Positions 26,858 through 37,424 are shown, counted from the stretch's first letter. The stretch is DNA of 64,000 nt from Sinorhizobium sp. 8-89 (GCF_030124325.1 NZ_JASKLR010000024.1:1-64000), one strand, 5' to 3'. The notes: generated from the letters alone by a model not told the origin. A program made the numbers and translations.

Positions 26858-27113
26858 TCCTGTTTTGGCTTCGTGCTGCCCGCCTCGGCGCTTTTGCCTG
26901 CGTGCATTTTCTCTAGACAAGCACAGATCATAAGGGTCCTGCAACGCCATAAGTTCCAATCAGATTGTAGGGGTTGCTTTATTTCTAAGTTCTGCACTCC
27001 AAAGCCTGTATTGAAACTTTATCTACCGATCTAACGTGATCTGGAGCAAAACGAAGAATTGAGAAGCGATTTTCAGCCGCATTCGGGCTGAAGGCGAAAG
27101 GTTGGACGCAATC

Positions 27114-28274
27114 ATGGTGCAGGCAGCTGACATGCAGTTTTACGACAGCCTCCTCCTCTTCGAGGCATTCGAAGGGGTTGCCGACGAGGCCAACTACCGG
27201 CCCTTGCCGGATGGATGGGTGCTGGCGGTTGCAGACATCGTCGATTCGACCGGCGCCATCGCGGAAGGTCGCTACAAGAGCGTCAACATGGCAGGCGCAA
27301 GTGTCATATCGGCGCTGATGAATGCGCTCGATGAACGAAACCTGCCTTTCGTCTTTGGGGGTGACGGGGCGCTCGCGGCAGTACCCGAGGCAATGGCGGC
27401 AAGGGCACGAACGGCGTTGGCGGCCGCAAAGACCTGGGTCGCGGAAGAGCTGAACCTCGATCTGCGCGCCGCACTTGTTCCGGTCAGCGACATACGCGCC
27501 AGCGGCCTCGACATGCGTGTCGCGCGCTTCAAGGCAAGCGAGGAAGTGTCCTACGCCATGTTTTCTGGCGGTGGCGCCAGTTGGGCAGAGGCGCAGATGA
27601 AGGCCGGGCGCTATCAGATCGAGGCCGCCGCGCCAGGAAGCAGGCCGGATTTGACCGGACTGTCCTGCCGCTGGAATCCGATTGTCTCTCGCCATGGGGC
27701 GATCGTCTCGATCATTGCTGTTCCAGGCCCGCAAGGCAATGGTCCGGACTTCCAGGCGCTTGTCGGCGACATCGTGGCGTTGGCGGAAGGCGAGGAGCGT
27801 GGCGGACACCCTGTGCCGGAAAATGGTCCCGAGCCGCGGCTTTCCATGCAAGGGGTCGCGGTCGAATCGCGCGCCGTGGCGCCCAGAGGTCGACGTTTCC
27901 TCGCCTGGTCGTGGATAACCCTGCAGAGCCTGGTGCTGTTCTTGTGCTTCAAGCTCGGCTGGAACCTCGGCAAGTTCGATGTCACGCAATACAAGCGTGA
28001 TCTGGTCCGCAACTCCGACTTTCGCAAATTCGACGACGGGCTGAAGATGACGATCGATATCGGCGTCGAGCGGCTGCGCCAGATCGAAGAGCGGTTGAAG
28101 AGGGCGGCTGACGCCGGCGTGTCCAGCTACGGGTTGCATCAGCAGGATTCCGCGCTGATGACCTGCATCGTACCGGCGGCAATGAGCCGCGACCATGTGC
28201 ACTTCGTCGACGGAGCAGCCGGTGGTTACGCAATGGCGGCGAAGAATCTCAAGACGGCGCTCGCTCCAGCCTAG
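27114..28274 (+). CDS. DUF3095 protein, class III cyclase-related
   Basis: This roughly 386-residue protein matches the DUF3095 family. Its first half carries a cyclase-like metal pair: Asp41 in AVADIVDSTGA and Asp84 in FVFGGDGALAAVP, spaced as in class III nucleotide cyclases. The second half, from about residue 250, has one hydrophobic segment (SWITLQSLVLFLCFKLGWNL) and a helical C-terminus. No full catalytic VNxxxR motif is visible, so activity is uncertain. TTG 27102 is a possible alternative start. It is divergent from the MBL hydrolase across 256 bp, a pairing that suggests they share a small-nucleotide substrate. Confidence 0.8.
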   Translation: MVQAADMQFYDSLLLFEAFEGVADEANYRPLPDGWVLAVADIVDSTGAIAEGRYKSVNMAGASVISALMNALDERNLPFVFGGDGALAAVPEAMAARARTALAAAKTWVAEELNLDLRAALVPVSDIRASGLDMRVARFKASEEVSYAMFSGGGASWAEAQMKAGRYQIEAAAPGSRPDLTGLSCRWNPIVSRHGAIVSIIAVPGPQGNGPDFQALVGDIVALAEGEERGGHPVPENGPEPRLSMQGVAVESRAVAPRGRRFLAWSWITLQSLVLFLCFKLGWNLGKFDVTQYKRDLVRNSDFRKFDDGLKMTIDIGVERLRQIEERLKRAADAGVSSYGLHQQDSALMTCIVPAAMSRDHVHFVDGAAGGYAMAAKNLKTALAPA

Positions 28275-28331
28275 CAATTCGAGGAAAAGCGCGTCACGGT
28301 TTTCCGTCCGCTCGCAAAACGCGACGTCGTC

Positions 28332-29669
28332 TCAGGCCTTGACCACCTGGTCCGCAGCAATGCCGAGCCGGGAGAAAACGTTACGCGTATCGACGATCAG
28401 CGTCGCCCAGTCCGCCAGCGCCTTATAGTCGATGCCGTCGTGGTCCGTTGCGATGAGCACCGCATCGAACCGGCGCACGTTTTCCTCGTTGAAGGAAATC
28501 GATCGACGGCCCTTCAAGGGGAGATGCTCGCGGGTCGACGGGATTTCTTCGACATGCGGATCGTAGAACGCGGCGCTGCCGCCGCGCTCCTCGATGAGTT
28601 CGATCAGCCTGAGAGAGGGACTCTCGCGAATGTCCGGCACGTTCTTCTTGTAGGCGAGGCCGATGACGAGAACGTTCGAGCGGCTGAGCGCCTTGCCCTG
28701 CCTTCTGTCGAGCGCTTCGGCGAGCCGGCTGACGACATGGCGCGGCATCGCCGAGTTGATTTCGCCGGCAAGTTCGATGAAGCGGGTCGGCAGTTCGTAT
28801 TCGCGCGATTTCCAGGTGAGGTAAAAAGGGTCGATCGGGATGCAATGCCCGCCGAGTCCCGGTCCGGGATAGAAGGGCATATAGCCGAACGGCTTCGTCT
28901 TGGCCGCTTCGATGACTTCCCAGATGTCGATTCCCATGGCCTCGTAGACGACCTTGAGCTCGTTGACGAGGGCAATGTTGACGGCGCGGAAGATGTTCTC
29001 GGTAAGCTTTACGGCTTCGGCCGTGGCGTTCGACGAGACCGGAACGACGGTCTTGACCACGGCGGCATAGAAGTGCTGCATCAGTGCTGCCGCCCGCGGT
29101 CCGTCACCGGCCACAACCTTGGGGATGCTCGCGGTTTCAAAGGCGCGGTTGCCCGGGTCTTCGCGCTCCGGAGAGAAGCCGATGAAGAAGTCTTCGCCGG
29201 ATTTCAGACCCGTTTCTTCCAGGATCGAGCGGACGATACCGTCGGTGGTGCCAGGATAGGTGGTCGACTCTAGCACGACGAGCTGGCCCGGCCTGAGGGC
29301 GGCGGCGATCGAGCGCGCCGTTCCCTCGACGAAGGAGAGGTCGGGATCGCGATGCTTGGTCAGTGGCGTCGGTACGCAAATGACGATCACGTCGCAAAGA
29401 GCAAGATCGGCGAAATCGGTCGTCGAACGGAACCGGCCTGCGGCGATCTCGCGGCCAAGCGCATCGTCCGTAACCGCCTCGATATAGGAGCGGCCGTCGT
29501 CGAGGGCGACGATCTTCGAAGGATCGATATCGAAACCGATCACCGGAAAACCGGAGCGGGCCACCGCAACCGCGAGCGGCAGACCGACATAGCCGAGGCC
29601 GATGACACCGATACGCGCCTGGCGTTGAGCGATCGATTCAAGCAGCCTGTCGTGATGAAGGGAGGTCAA
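28332..29669 (-). CDS. UDP-N-acetylhexosamine 6-dehydrogenase (WbpA/TviB-type)
   Basis: This 445-residue nucleotide-sugar dehydrogenase oxidises C6 of a UDP-HexNAc to the uronic acid, with two NAD per turn. It has the Rossmann motif RIGVIGLGYVGLPLAVAVA, the ESTTYPGTT segment and GFSPEREDPG. KLTENIFRAVNIALVNEL and the catalytic GPGLGGHCIPIDPFYL (Cys276) follow, with the third domain at 320-440. The IPIDPFYL form is typical of WbpA/WbpO (UDP-GlcNAcA or GalNAcA) rather than UDP-glucose dehydrogenase. The start is a TTG; no better in-frame start keeps the Rossmann fold. It stands alone between two cyclase genes and probably supplies uronic acid to the polymers made here. Confidence 0.88.
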   Translation of the reverse strand: MTSLHHDRLLESIAQRQARIGVIGLGYVGLPLAVAVARSGFPVIGFDIDPSKIVALDDGRSYIEAVTDDALGREIAAGRFRSTTDFADLALCDVIVICVPTPLTKHRDPDLSFVEGTARSIAAALRPGQLVVLESTTYPGTTDGIVRSILEETGLKSGEDFFIGFSPEREDPGNRAFETASIPKVVAGDGPRAAALMQHFYAAVVKTVVPVSSNATAEAVKLTENIFRAVNIALVNELKVVYEAMGIDIWEVIEAAKTKPFGYMPFYPGPGLGGHCIPIDPFYLTWKSREYELPTRFIELAGEINSAMPRHVVSRLAEALDRRQGKALSRSNVLVIGLAYKKNVPDIRESPSLRLIELIEERGGSAAFYDPHVEEIPSTREHLPLKGRRSISFNEENVRRFDAVLIATDHDGIDYKALADWATLIVDTRNVFSRLGIAADQVVKA

Positions 29670-30064
29670 GATAGGGTTCCATCTTTCAGGGGCGGGCGAT
29701 CACGGCGATCTCGATTGCCGGAGCATGCGCCGCCGGAGCATGCGTCGTTTGTTGGCGAGAAAGCAGCCGCAAGTCAAGCACGACGCATACCGCAGGCCAC
29801 CCCAACAATTACAGGGTGCAATTACGCGATCAATCCCGTGTACGATCGACGCATGATCAAAAATTTCGAACGTCTCTGGAAATCGGGCTCGCCGGTGAAT
29901 ATCTCCAGGCAAGAAGATGCTGCGATTCAATCGCCGCAACGCCTGCCGCCAAGCGCGGCACACGCCGTTCGTTACAACGGGCATCACACGGCAGACGTGG
30001 CCTTGATCGCAAGGTCCGCGCGATAGCTGTCGTTGCTGGCCGTCATGCCGATATGAGGAATGCG
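29670..30064. other. Divergent intergenic region with a short tandem repeat
   Basis: These 395 bp separate the dehydrogenase from the cyclase and hold no gene I can support. At 29717-29748 the 15-mer GCCGGAGCATGCGCC occurs twice head to tail (the second copy ends GTC). Two divergent promoters should lie here. I see no terminator. Confidence 0.4.
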
Positions 30065-31414
30065 ATGAGCCCGATCAACAACAGCGTTTCCGAGATTCTT
30101 CTGGACAAGGTCGCAGACTGGCTGATGCGAGCATCGCTCAGCGACGAGACGCTCGAAACTCTCGTGCGCGGCTTCTGCGAACGCCTGGCCGCCGCGGGCC
30201 TGCCGCTCATGCGCGTCCATCTGTCCTTTTCGATGCTGCATCCGCTCTATGACGCGCTTGGGTTCACCTGGTGGCGCGGCAAGGGCGTGGAGGTAAGCGG
30301 TTTGCGCCACGAGGAGCTGGCGCTCAATCCCGACCGTTTTCTGCGCAGTCCCTATTACTATCTGCTCAACAACAACCTCGATCACGTCAGGCGGCGGATC
30401 GATCCGGCAGAACCGTCGGAGTTTCCGATTTTCGACGAGTTGAAAGAGCACGGTGCCACCGATTATCTCGCCTTCATGCAGCCGCTCGGGACCGATTCCG
30501 ACCATGGCATGGTGGGATCCTGGACGACGGATCGCCATGGCGGCTTCAGCGACGACGTGATCGCGGCGCTGCTCAAGCTTCAGAATCATCTGGCGGTTGC
30601 TGCCAAGGTCGCCGTCCTCGGCAAGCTTGCCGACAACATGCTCACGACCTATCTCGGCGCCAATGCCGGACGGCGCGTGATGAGCGGCCAGGTGCGGCGC
30701 GGCGACGGCGAGACGGTTCGCGCCGTCCTGGTGATGGCGGACATGCGGGAATCGACCATGCTCGCCGAGAAGGAGGGTCGCCAGGCCTATATCGAGACGC
30801 TCAACGGTTTCTTCGATGCGATCGCGACGCCGTTCAATCGAAACGGCGGGCAGATCCTGAGCTTCGTCGGAGACGGGTTCATTGCCGTCTATCCGTGCGG
30901 CCGCCACAAGGAGCCTTCGGAAATGGCCAGCCGTGAGGCGTTTGCCGCGGTGAGCGCGGCGACGGCGCGCGTGGCGGCGCTGAACGCGGAGAGGAAGAGG
31001 CAGGGACGCGATCCGATCGGCTATGGAATTGGCCTCCATGTCGGCAACGTCATGTTCGGAAATGTCGGGCTTCGTGACCGGCTGACCTTTTCCGTCTTCG
31101 GCTCGGCGGTGAACGAAGTGCAGCGGCTGCAGAACCTGACGAAAAAATACGCCCACAACGTTGTCGCCAGCGAAGCCTTCGTCAACTATTGCGGCGGCGA
31201 CTGGGCGACGCTCGGGCAGGAGAAACTGCGCGGCGTCAGGCAGAAATTCACCATCCTCTATCCCAAGGACGCAGCGCTTGCGGCAATTGCGGAAGAGCGT
31301 CCCGACGATGCAACTCAGGATGGACTTTCGGAGGCGGAGCATGTCATGCTGCTCTATCGCAACACGAAGCAATCGCCGGGGCCGCGCGGCCTCATCGACA
31401 AGATGTTGCAATAG
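30065..31414 (+). CDS. Class III adenylate/guanylate cyclase
   Basis: This 449-residue protein has an N-terminal domain with no transmembrane segment (about 1-210, containing HLSFSMLHPLYDALGF) seen in rhizobial soluble cyclases. The C-terminal class III catalytic domain has metal Asp226 (VMADMREST) and Asp270 (SFVGDGFIAVYP), then GYGIGLHVGNVMFGNVG. The transition-state Asn/Arg pair is in SAVNEVQRLQ. All catalytic positions look intact, so it should make cAMP or cGMP. ATG 30065 is preceded by GAGGA at 5 nt; longer frames upstream are not family-like. It lies 31 bp before the polysaccharide lyase gene and may be cotranscribed with it. Confidence 0.9.
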   Translation: MSPINNSVSEILLDKVADWLMRASLSDETLETLVRGFCERLAAAGLPLMRVHLSFSMLHPLYDALGFTWWRGKGVEVSGLRHEELALNPDRFLRSPYYYLLNNNLDHVRRRIDPAEPSEFPIFDELKEHGATDYLAFMQPLGTDSDHGMVGSWTTDRHGGFSDDVIAALLKLQNHLAVAAKVAVLGKLADNMLTTYLGANAGRRVMSGQVRRGDGETVRAVLVMADMRESTMLAEKEGRQAYIETLNGFFDAIATPFNRNGGQILSFVGDGFIAVYPCGRHKEPSEMASREAFAAVSAATARVAALNAERKRQGRDPIGYGIGLHVGNVMFGNVGLRDRLTFSVFGSAVNEVQRLQNLTKKYAHNVVASEAFVNYCGGDWATLGQEKLRGVRQKFTILYPKDAALAAIAEERPDDATQDGLSEAEHVMLLYRNTKQSPGPRGLIDKMLQ

Positions 31415-31445
31415 ATCGGCAAGACGCTCGCTTTGAGGAGGTTCG

Positions 31446-32414
31446 ATGTTCCGTGTCGTTTTTCTGGCCGCAGCACTCGCCGCAACAAGCGTTGCGCATG
31501 CCCAATCGACGGAACAGCAACCGACCTTGGAGCAGAAGCTGGTCGACGGGTTCGAGGGTAGGGACTTTGCCCCTGAAGGCGGGCTCTACTATCGCGACAA
31601 CTTCGAACAGAGCGCCGGCTCCTATGTATTTCAGAGTGACGTCAAGCGGACCGGAAATGGTGGGTTGAAACTGTCCATCGTGCCGAAATGCCCGCCGTCG
31701 GACGACGGGTGCAGCGAGCGGGCGGAGATCTGGGAGAAGACCGCATTGCGCGTGGCTTACGACCAGGGAGTCTGGTACGGCTTTTCGGTCAAGTTCGCCG
31801 ATCCCGTTCCAAGTGGAGACCATCGCTACCTCATTGCGCAGTGGAAACGTGAAATCGATCACGGCGCCAACGGAGACTTCAGCCCCTTCCTGGCGTTCCG
31901 CATGAGCTTGGGTAAGCTCTTCGTTACCGTCGAGACCAATTATCTGCCGCCAGTGTCCACCGGGCCTGCGAACACGCCGGCGCGCTGCGCGCCGGGGGAG
32001 GTTCCCGTCTGGGTTCGCCCCGAACTGAACCAGATGCGCATGCTGGTTGCGACGGACGCAAACTGGAAGGCGGAAGATGGCCGCCTTTTTAATTCGTGCA
32101 CGACCGCGGTCACCGTGACCAATCACGGCAATCCGCTGCCGGAACCCAAGTCCGGCTGGATCGACTTTGCCGTCTTCACCAAACCCGGACCCGACGGGTC
32201 CGGACATATAGAGCTGTTCGCCAATGGACAGCCGGTCATTACCGTGAAGGGGCATATCGGCCACGCGGACAAGGGGCTGGGCGAAAACCAGTATTTCAAG
32301 TTCGGGCCGTACCGGGCGGCGGATACTACGAACTGGACGCTTTACTATGACGATTTCCGTCGCTCGACGCGTTGCGCCGACGTCCTGCCGAGCGGCATTT
32401 GTCCCTTCTCATAG
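31446..32414 (+). CDS. Secreted polysaccharide lyase (PL20/heparin lyase I-like fold)
   Basis: This 322-residue protein has a clear Sec signal peptide (FRVVFLAAALAATSVAHAQS). The jelly-roll lyase family pattern follows: GLYYRDNFEQ near the start, GVWYGFSVKFADPVP, HRYLIAQWKRE, SGWIDFAVFTKP and a terminal NWTLYYDDFRRS. Relatives cleave uronic-acid glycans such as glucuronan. The acidic substrate fits the uronic-acid-making dehydrogenase 2 kb away. Four cysteines (CPPSDDGC, CAPGE, and one near the C-terminus) could form periplasmic disulfides. GAGGAGG lies 5 nt before the ATG. Probable role: trimming or recycling of a self-made or plant uronate polymer. Confidence 0.82.
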   Translation: MFRVVFLAAALAATSVAHAQSTEQQPTLEQKLVDGFEGRDFAPEGGLYYRDNFEQSAGSYVFQSDVKRTGNGGLKLSIVPKCPPSDDGCSERAEIWEKTALRVAYDQGVWYGFSVKFADPVPSGDHRYLIAQWKREIDHGANGDFSPFLAFRMSLGKLFVTVETNYLPPVSTGPANTPARCAPGEVPVWVRPELNQMRMLVATDANWKAEDGRLFNSCTTAVTVTNHGNPLPEPKSGWIDFAVFTKPGPDGSGHIELFANGQPVITVKGHIGHADKGLGENQYFKFGPYRAADTTNWTLYYDDFRRSTRCADVLPSGICPFS

Positions 32415-32633
32415 GCTGCGCCGCCCGCGCAAATACAGCACCTCTGGCGCTTCGGGTGGTGTGCTGGACAGCCCGTTGAAGCTAGGCTACTCTTTTTTTG
32501 GGGCCGGACGCTACGCCATCGCCGAGCGCGGAGTCGCTTTCGGGCAATGATGCGTAGAACCAAAGAGGAGAGCGTCCATGTGCGTTCCGGGACGACGTAC
32601 GACGCTCTGGGGTAGTGAGGAAAGCGTGCTGCA

Positions 32634-34526
32634 ATGACATCAGGAGCGGACCTGCTGCGAGTTGAGGGTCTGCGGATCACATTCTCGGTGCTCGGCGGCG
32701 AAGTCGAAGCCGTCAGGGGTGCAAATTTCAGGATTTTGCCAGGCAAGGTAACTGCGCTCGTCGGCGAGTCCGGGTCCGGCAAGTCGGCGATCAGCCAAGC
32801 CATCATGGGCATTCTGCCGAGCGTCGCAAGGGTTAGCGGACGCGTCCTGTTCAACGACCCGGCCGTCGCGGGCAAGCCTGTCGACCTGCTTTCGCTCGAC
32901 CCGGACGGGGGCGATATCCAGGACATTCGTGGCGCGCGCATCAGCAAGATCTTCCAGGAGCCGATGACCTCGCTGTCGCCGCTCCACACGATCGGAAACC
33001 AGATTTCCGAGGTGATGGCGATACACACGGACGCCGAAAAGGCCGAGCGGAGAGCGAGGACCGAGCAGCTGCTGGGCTATGTCGGATTTGCCAATCCGAC
33101 GCGCGCTTACGACATGTACCCTTTCGAACTCTCCGGCGGGATGCGCCAGCGCGCGATGATCGCCATGGCGCTGATCTGCCGCCCGGCGCTCCTGATTGCC
33201 GACGAGCCGACAACTGCGCTCGATGTGACGGTGCAGGCACAAATTTTGCAACTTCTGCGCGAGCTTCAAGCGAAGCTCAACATGGCCATGCTGTTGATCA
33301 CGCATGATCTCGGCGTCGTCGCCAACATGGCCGACGAAGTCGTCGTCATCTATCACGGCGAGATCGTCGAGGCGGGACCGGTCGATGCGATCTTCCGAAA
33401 CCCGCAGCATCCCTATCTGAAGGGGCTGATGGCCGCTGTGCCGCACTTCGACATGAAGCCCGGAGAGCGGTTGAAGGCATTGCGCGAGGTGCCGGTCAAG
33501 GCTGAAAACCTTCTTGGAAACAAGCCATCTCAAAAGACCTCGGGCTCGGACATTCTGATCTCCGTCCGTAACGTGACGAAAACGTTCACCACTCGAAGCT
33601 CGGGTTGGTTCGGCAGCAACGGTGATTCTGAGCACCGCGCCGTCGACAATGTCAGCTTCGACATTCGCCGCGGCGAATGCCTCGGTCTTGTCGGCGAAAG
33701 CGGCTGCGGCAAGACGACGGTGAGCAAGATCCTGATGCGTGCGGTGAGCCCCGATGCAGGATCGATAACCTACGACGACGGCGAGGGGGCGATTGACCTC
33801 CTGAAGCTCGAGGGCGCGGCACTGAAGGAGTTGCGCGCAAAAATCCAGATGGTCTTCCAGGACCCGGTATCGTCGCTTTCACCGCGCATGACGGTCAAGA
33901 ACATTCTCAGCGAACCGCTCGAGATCCACGGTCGCGGAACGGCAAAGTCCCGGGTCGAAACCGTCCGCTCGCTGCTTCAGGCCGTCGGGCTCGACCAGCG
34001 TTTCATCAACCGCTATCCGCACAGTTTCTCCGGCGGTCAGAGGCAGCGTATCGGCATCGCCCGCGCGCTCGCGCTCGTTCCGGAGTTGCTGATCTGCGAC
34101 GAGCCCGTCTCCGCGCTCGATGTTTCGGTGCAAGCCCAGATTCTCAACCTTCTCAAGGACTTGCAGAAGGAATTGGGCCTGACATCGCTCTTCATCTCGC
34201 ACAATCTCGCGGTGGTGGACTATATGGCGGATCGGATCGCGGTGATGTGCGCCGGCCGGATTGTCGAGCTGGCGCCGCGCGAAGTGCTGATGCGTAATCC
34301 CGTGCACCCCTATACCAAATCACTGCTCGCAGCCGTGCCCTATCCGGATCTCGATCGGAAGCTCGATTTCGATGCCCTCCAGGCGAGTGGGGGATCGGAC
34401 AAGGGGCGGTGGGGAGCACAGTTCTCGGACGATGGTGATGAAGACGCCCTCTTTCCCGCGAATCTCGGCGGCGATCATTTCGTCCTTGCCCGAAAGTCGG
34501 TGGATGCAAGGGAGCTACGCCCATGA
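32634..34526 (+). CDS. ABC importer ATPase, two fused domains (DppD-DppF type)
   Basis: This 630-residue protein holds both ATPase domains of a peptide/nickel/oligosaccharide-type importer in one chain. Domain 1 has Walker [11 protein letters not shown], signature [17 protein letters not shown] and Walker [13 protein letters not shown]. Domain 2 (from about 300) has [28 protein letters not shown] and [12 protein letters not shown]. The post-signature oligopeptide-type tails [12 protein letters not shown] and [12 protein letters not shown] occur after each. It is the first of four tightly packed genes; the stop overlaps the solute-binding gene start by 4 bp. It powers uptake through the two permeases at 36426 and 37421. 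Confidence 0.95.
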   Translation: MTSGADLLRVEGLRITFSVLGGEVEAVRGANFRILPGKVTALVGESGSGKSAISQAIMGILPSVARVSGRVLFNDPAVAGKPVDLLSLDPDGGDIQDIRGARISKIFQEPMTSLSPLHTIGNQISEVMAIHTDAEKAERRARTEQLLGYVGFANPTRAYDMYPFELSGGMRQRAMIAMALICRPALLIADEPTTALDVTVQAQILQLLRELQAKLNMAMLLITHDLGVVANMADEVVVIYHGEIVEAGPVDAIFRNPQHPYLKGLMAAVPHFDMKPGERLKALREVPVKAENLLGNKPSQKTSGSDILISVRNVTKTFTTRSSGWFGSNGDSEHRAVDNVSFDIRRGECLGLVGESGCGKTTVSKILMRAVSPDAGSITYDDGEGAIDLLKLEGAALKELRAKIQMVFQDPVSSLSPRMTVKNILSEPLEIHGRGTAKSRVETVRSLLQAVGLDQRFINRYPHSFSGGQRQRIGIARALALVPELLICDEPVSALDVSVQAQILNLLKDLQKELGLTSLFISHNLAVVDYMADRIAVMCAGRIVELAPREVLMRNPVHPYTKSLLAAVPYPDLDRKLDFDALQASGGSDKGRWGAQFSDDGDEDALFPANLGGDHFVLARKSVDARELRP

Positions 34527-36424
34527 TCACCCGCAGAACCGCACTTGCCATGCTCGCTTCCACCGTTCTGCCGCCGCGCCTGCTTGCGGCGGGAACGGAG
34601 GCCGAAGCGCTCGCGCCGCTGGTCGCGGAAGGCAAGCTTCCTCCACTCAACGAACGGCTGCCGAAAACGCCGCGCGTGATCAATGTCGCAGCAATGGGGC
34701 GCACGCCCGGCAGGCACGGCGGCGTCATCCGGAGCCTGATCGGCAGCGCCAAGGACATCCGTCTGATGACGGTCTATGGCTATTGCCGGCTGGTCGGCTA
34801 CGACGAGGCGCTGAACCTCAAGGCGGACGTTCTCGAAAGCTACGAAACGGTCGAGGACCGCATCTTTACGCTGCGTCTGCGCGAGGGCCACAAGTGGTCG
34901 GATGGAACGCCGCTTACGACGGAAGACTTCCGCTACTGCTGGGAGGACGTGCTGCTGAATGAGGACCTGTCTCCGGCGGGTCTCCCGACGGCGCTGGTCA
35001 TGGATGGCGAGGCGGGCAAATTCGAGATCATCGACGAACGGACCGTGCGTTATTCCTGGACGAAGCCCAATCCGGATTTCCTGCAGAAGCTCGCCGCTCC
35101 GCAGCCGTTGGTCATCGTCATGCCGGCCGCCTACCTCAAGCAGTTCCACAAGAAGTATCAGGACGAGGACAAGCTCAAGGCAACGATGAAGGAAGAGCGG
35201 GTCAAGAAGTGGAGCCAGTTGCACATGCGCATGGCACGCTCCTATCGTCCGGAAAACCCCGACCTGCCGACGCTCGATCCCTGGCGCAACACCACGCCGC
35301 TTCCGGCCGAGCAGTTCATTTTCGAGCGCAATCCATATTTCCACCGGGTCGACGAAAACGGCCTGCAACTGCCCTATATCGACAAGTTCGTGCTGAATGT
35401 CAGTTCCTCCTCGCTCATTCCGGCGAAAACCGGTACGGGCGAAAGCGACCTCCAGGCGACGGGCATTGATTTCGTCGACTACACTTATCTGAAGGATGCC
35501 GAGAAGCGCTATCCAGTGAAGATCAAGCTGTGGAAGAAGACGCAAGGGTCGCGCCTGGCGCTGCTTCCCAATCTCAACTGCTCCGATCCGATATGGCGCC
35601 CGCTTTTGCAGGATGTCCGTGTCAGGCGCGCGCTGTCGCTGGCGATCGACAGGCGCGAAATCAACATGGCGGTCTTCTATGGTCTTACCAAGGAGAGCGC
35701 CGATACGGTGCTGCCGGATAGTCCGCTGTTCCGTCCCGAATTCGCAAGCGCCTGGGCGGCCCACGATCCGGCTCAGGCCAACAGCTTGCTCGACGCGGCG
35801 GGTCTGGCCAAGCGCGGCAGCAACGGAATCCGTATCCTGCCGGATGGACGGGCGGCGCAGATCGTCGTCGAGACGGCGGGCGAAAGCACGCTTGAGACCG
35901 ATGTTCTGCAACTCATAACCGATTATTGGCAGAAGGTCGGCATATCCCTCTTCATCCGGACATCCCAGCGCGACACCTTCCGCAGCCGTGCGGTCGGCGG
36001 CGAGATCATCATGTCGATGTGGTTCGGCATCGACAACGGCGTTCCCACCGCAGACATGAATCCGGGCCAGCTTGCACCCACCGCCGACGACCAGTTGCAA
36101 TGGCCGGTCTGGGGACTCAACTATCTCTCGCACGGCGAAATGGGCGAGGCGCCGGAGCTGCCGCCGGTGGTCGAGCTTCTGGATTTGCTCAAACGCTGGC
36201 GGCATTCGTCGACCGACGCCGAGCGGGCGGAGATCTGGACATCGATGCTGTCGATCTACACCGATCAGGTCTTCTCGATCGGCCTCGTGAATGCATCGCT
36301 GCAGCCGATTCTCGTCTCCGCGAAGCTCCGGAACGTGCCGGAAAAGGCGCTCTACGGCTTCGACCCGACGAGCTATTTCGGCGTATACAATCCTGACACC
36401 TTCTGGCTTGAACAGGACGCCTGA
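34523..36424 (+). CDS. ABC importer solute-binding protein, family 5
   Basis: This 633-residue periplasmic protein is larger than DppA (about 535) and near the size of the OppA-like oligosaccharide or peptide binders. The N-terminus [23 protein letters not shown] is a twin-arginine-like or Sec signal. The SBP_bac_5 fold shows in [20 protein letters not shown] and [19 protein letters not shown]. Family 5 proteins bind peptides, nickel or oligosaccharides; the polysaccharide lyase 220 bp before the operon makes a sugar ligand attractive here, but the sequence cannot decide. It is coupled to the ATPase gene by ATGA and followed after 1 bp by the first permease. Confidence 0.92.
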   Translation: MITRRTALAMLASTVLPPRLLAAGTEAEALAPLVAEGKLPPLNERLPKTPRVINVAAMGRTPGRHGGVIRSLIGSAKDIRLMTVYGYCRLVGYDEALNLKADVLESYETVEDRIFTLRLREGHKWSDGTPLTTEDFRYCWEDVLLNEDLSPAGLPTALVMDGEAGKFEIIDERTVRYSWTKPNPDFLQKLAAPQPLVIVMPAAYLKQFHKKYQDEDKLKATMKEERVKKWSQLHMRMARSYRPENPDLPTLDPWRNTTPLPAEQFIFERNPYFHRVDENGLQLPYIDKFVLNVSSSSLIPAKTGTGESDLQATGIDFVDYTYLKDAEKRYPVKIKLWKKTQGSRLALLPNLNCSDPIWRPLLQDVRVRRALSLAIDRREINMAVFYGLTKESADTVLPDSPLFRPEFASAWAAHDPAQANSLLDAAGLAKRGSNGIRILPDGRAAQIVVETAGESTLETDVLQLITDYWQKVGISLFIRTSQRDTFRSRAVGGEIIMSMWFGIDNGVPTADMNPGQLAPTADDQLQWPVWGLNYLSHGEMGEAPELPPVVELLDLLKRWRHSSTDAERAEIWTSMLSIYTDQVFSIGLVNASLQPILVSAKLRNVPEKALYGFDPTSYFGVYNPDTFWLEQDA

Positions 36425-36425
36425 C

Positions 36426-37424
36426 ATGCTGCGATACATTCTCTGGCGTATCGCCGCGATGGTCCCGACCCTCCTCATCATTTCGGCTCTGGTGTTCGCG
36501 ATCATCGAACTGCCGCCGGGAGATTATTTCGAGAGCTATATCGCCGAGATCAGGGCGCAGGGCGAAGGCGTCAACATGGAGCAGATAGACGCCCTGCGCA
36601 AAGAGTACGGCTTCGATCAACCGCCGGTGCTGCGCTACATCTATTGGGTCGCCGGCATGCTGCAGGGGGACTTCGGCTATTCGTTCGAATACGAACTTCC
36701 GGTGAGCGAGGTCGTGGGAGACCGGCTCTGGCTGACGATCCTCGTCTCGTTCTTCACCATCATGCTGACCTGGATCATCGCGTTCCCGATCGGCATCTAT
36801 GCCGCGACGCATCAGTATAGCTGGGGCGACTATGGACTTTCCCTGATCGGCCTCATCGGGATTGCGGTGCCGAATTTCATGCTGGCGCTCATCCTCATGT
36901 ATTTTGCCAACATCTGGTTCGGCACCTCGATCGGCCATCTCATGGATCAGAAATTCCTTTCCGAGCCGATGAGTTGGGCCAAGGCCAAGTCGATGCTCGA
37001 GCACATGTGGATACCGGTGATCATAATAGGCGCGGCGGGAACGGCGGGCATGATCCGGCGGCTCAGGGCCAACCTGCTCGACGAACTTCAAAAGCAATAT
37101 GTCGTCACCGCGAGGGCGAAGGGGCTCTCACCTACCAAGACCCTCCTCAAGTACCCGTTGCGCATGGCGCTCAACTTCTTCATCTCCGACATCGGCTCGA
37201 TCCTGCCGGCGATCATTTCCGGCGCCGAGATCACGGCGATCGTCCTCTCGCTTGAAACGACAGGACCGATGTTGATCAAGGCGCTGCAGAGCCAGGACAT
37301 GTATCTCGCTGGTTCGTTCCTGATGTTTCTCGCATTTCTCACAGTCATCGGTGTGCTGATTTCCGATCTTGCGCTCGCCGTTCTCGATCCCAGAATCCGT
37401 CTGCAAGGCAGGAGTACGAAGTGA
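36426..37424 (+). CDS. ABC importer permease (DppB/OppB type)
   Basis: This 332-residue inner-membrane protein has about six helices and starts MLRYILWRIAAMVPTLLIIS, the usual OppB N-terminus. A large first periplasmic loop contains DQPPVLRYIYWVAGMLQGDFG. The EAA coupling loop reads RANLLDELQKQYVVTARAKG. It begins 1 bp after the solute-binding gene. Its TGA is embedded in the GTG start of the next permease, so all four transporter genes form one coupled operon. Confidence 0.93.
   Translation: MLRYILWRIAAMVPTLLIISALVFAIIELPPGDYFESYIAEIRAQGEGVNMEQIDALRKEYGFDQPPVLRYIYWVAGMLQGDFGYSFEYELPVSEVVGDRLWLTILVSFFTIMLTWIIAFPIGIYAATHQYSWGDYGLSLIGLIGIAVPNFMLALILMYFANIWFGTSIGHLMDQKFLSEPMSWAKAKSMLEHMWIPVIIIGAAGTAGMIRRLRANLLDELQKQYVVTARAKGLSPTKTLLKYPLRMALNFFISDIGSILPAIISGAEITAIVLSLETTGPMLIKALQSQDMYLAGSFLMFLAFLTVIGVLISDLALAVLDPRIRLQGRSTK

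Noticed and set aside
29984-31411. A 475-codon minus-strand frame opposite the cyclase
   Set aside because: The plus frame contains complete class III cyclase motifs; the minus frame has no recognisable domain.
32455-32500. T-run of eight near 32491 after the lyase gene as a terminator
   Set aside because: The preceding CAGCAC/GTGCTG stem is imperfect and lies about 20 bp from the T-run, so the geometry is wrong.
34475-36505. A 676-codon minus-strand frame opposite the solute-binding gene
   Set aside because: Mirror of the real gene, which is coupled to its operon neighbours by 4-bp and 1-bp junctions.
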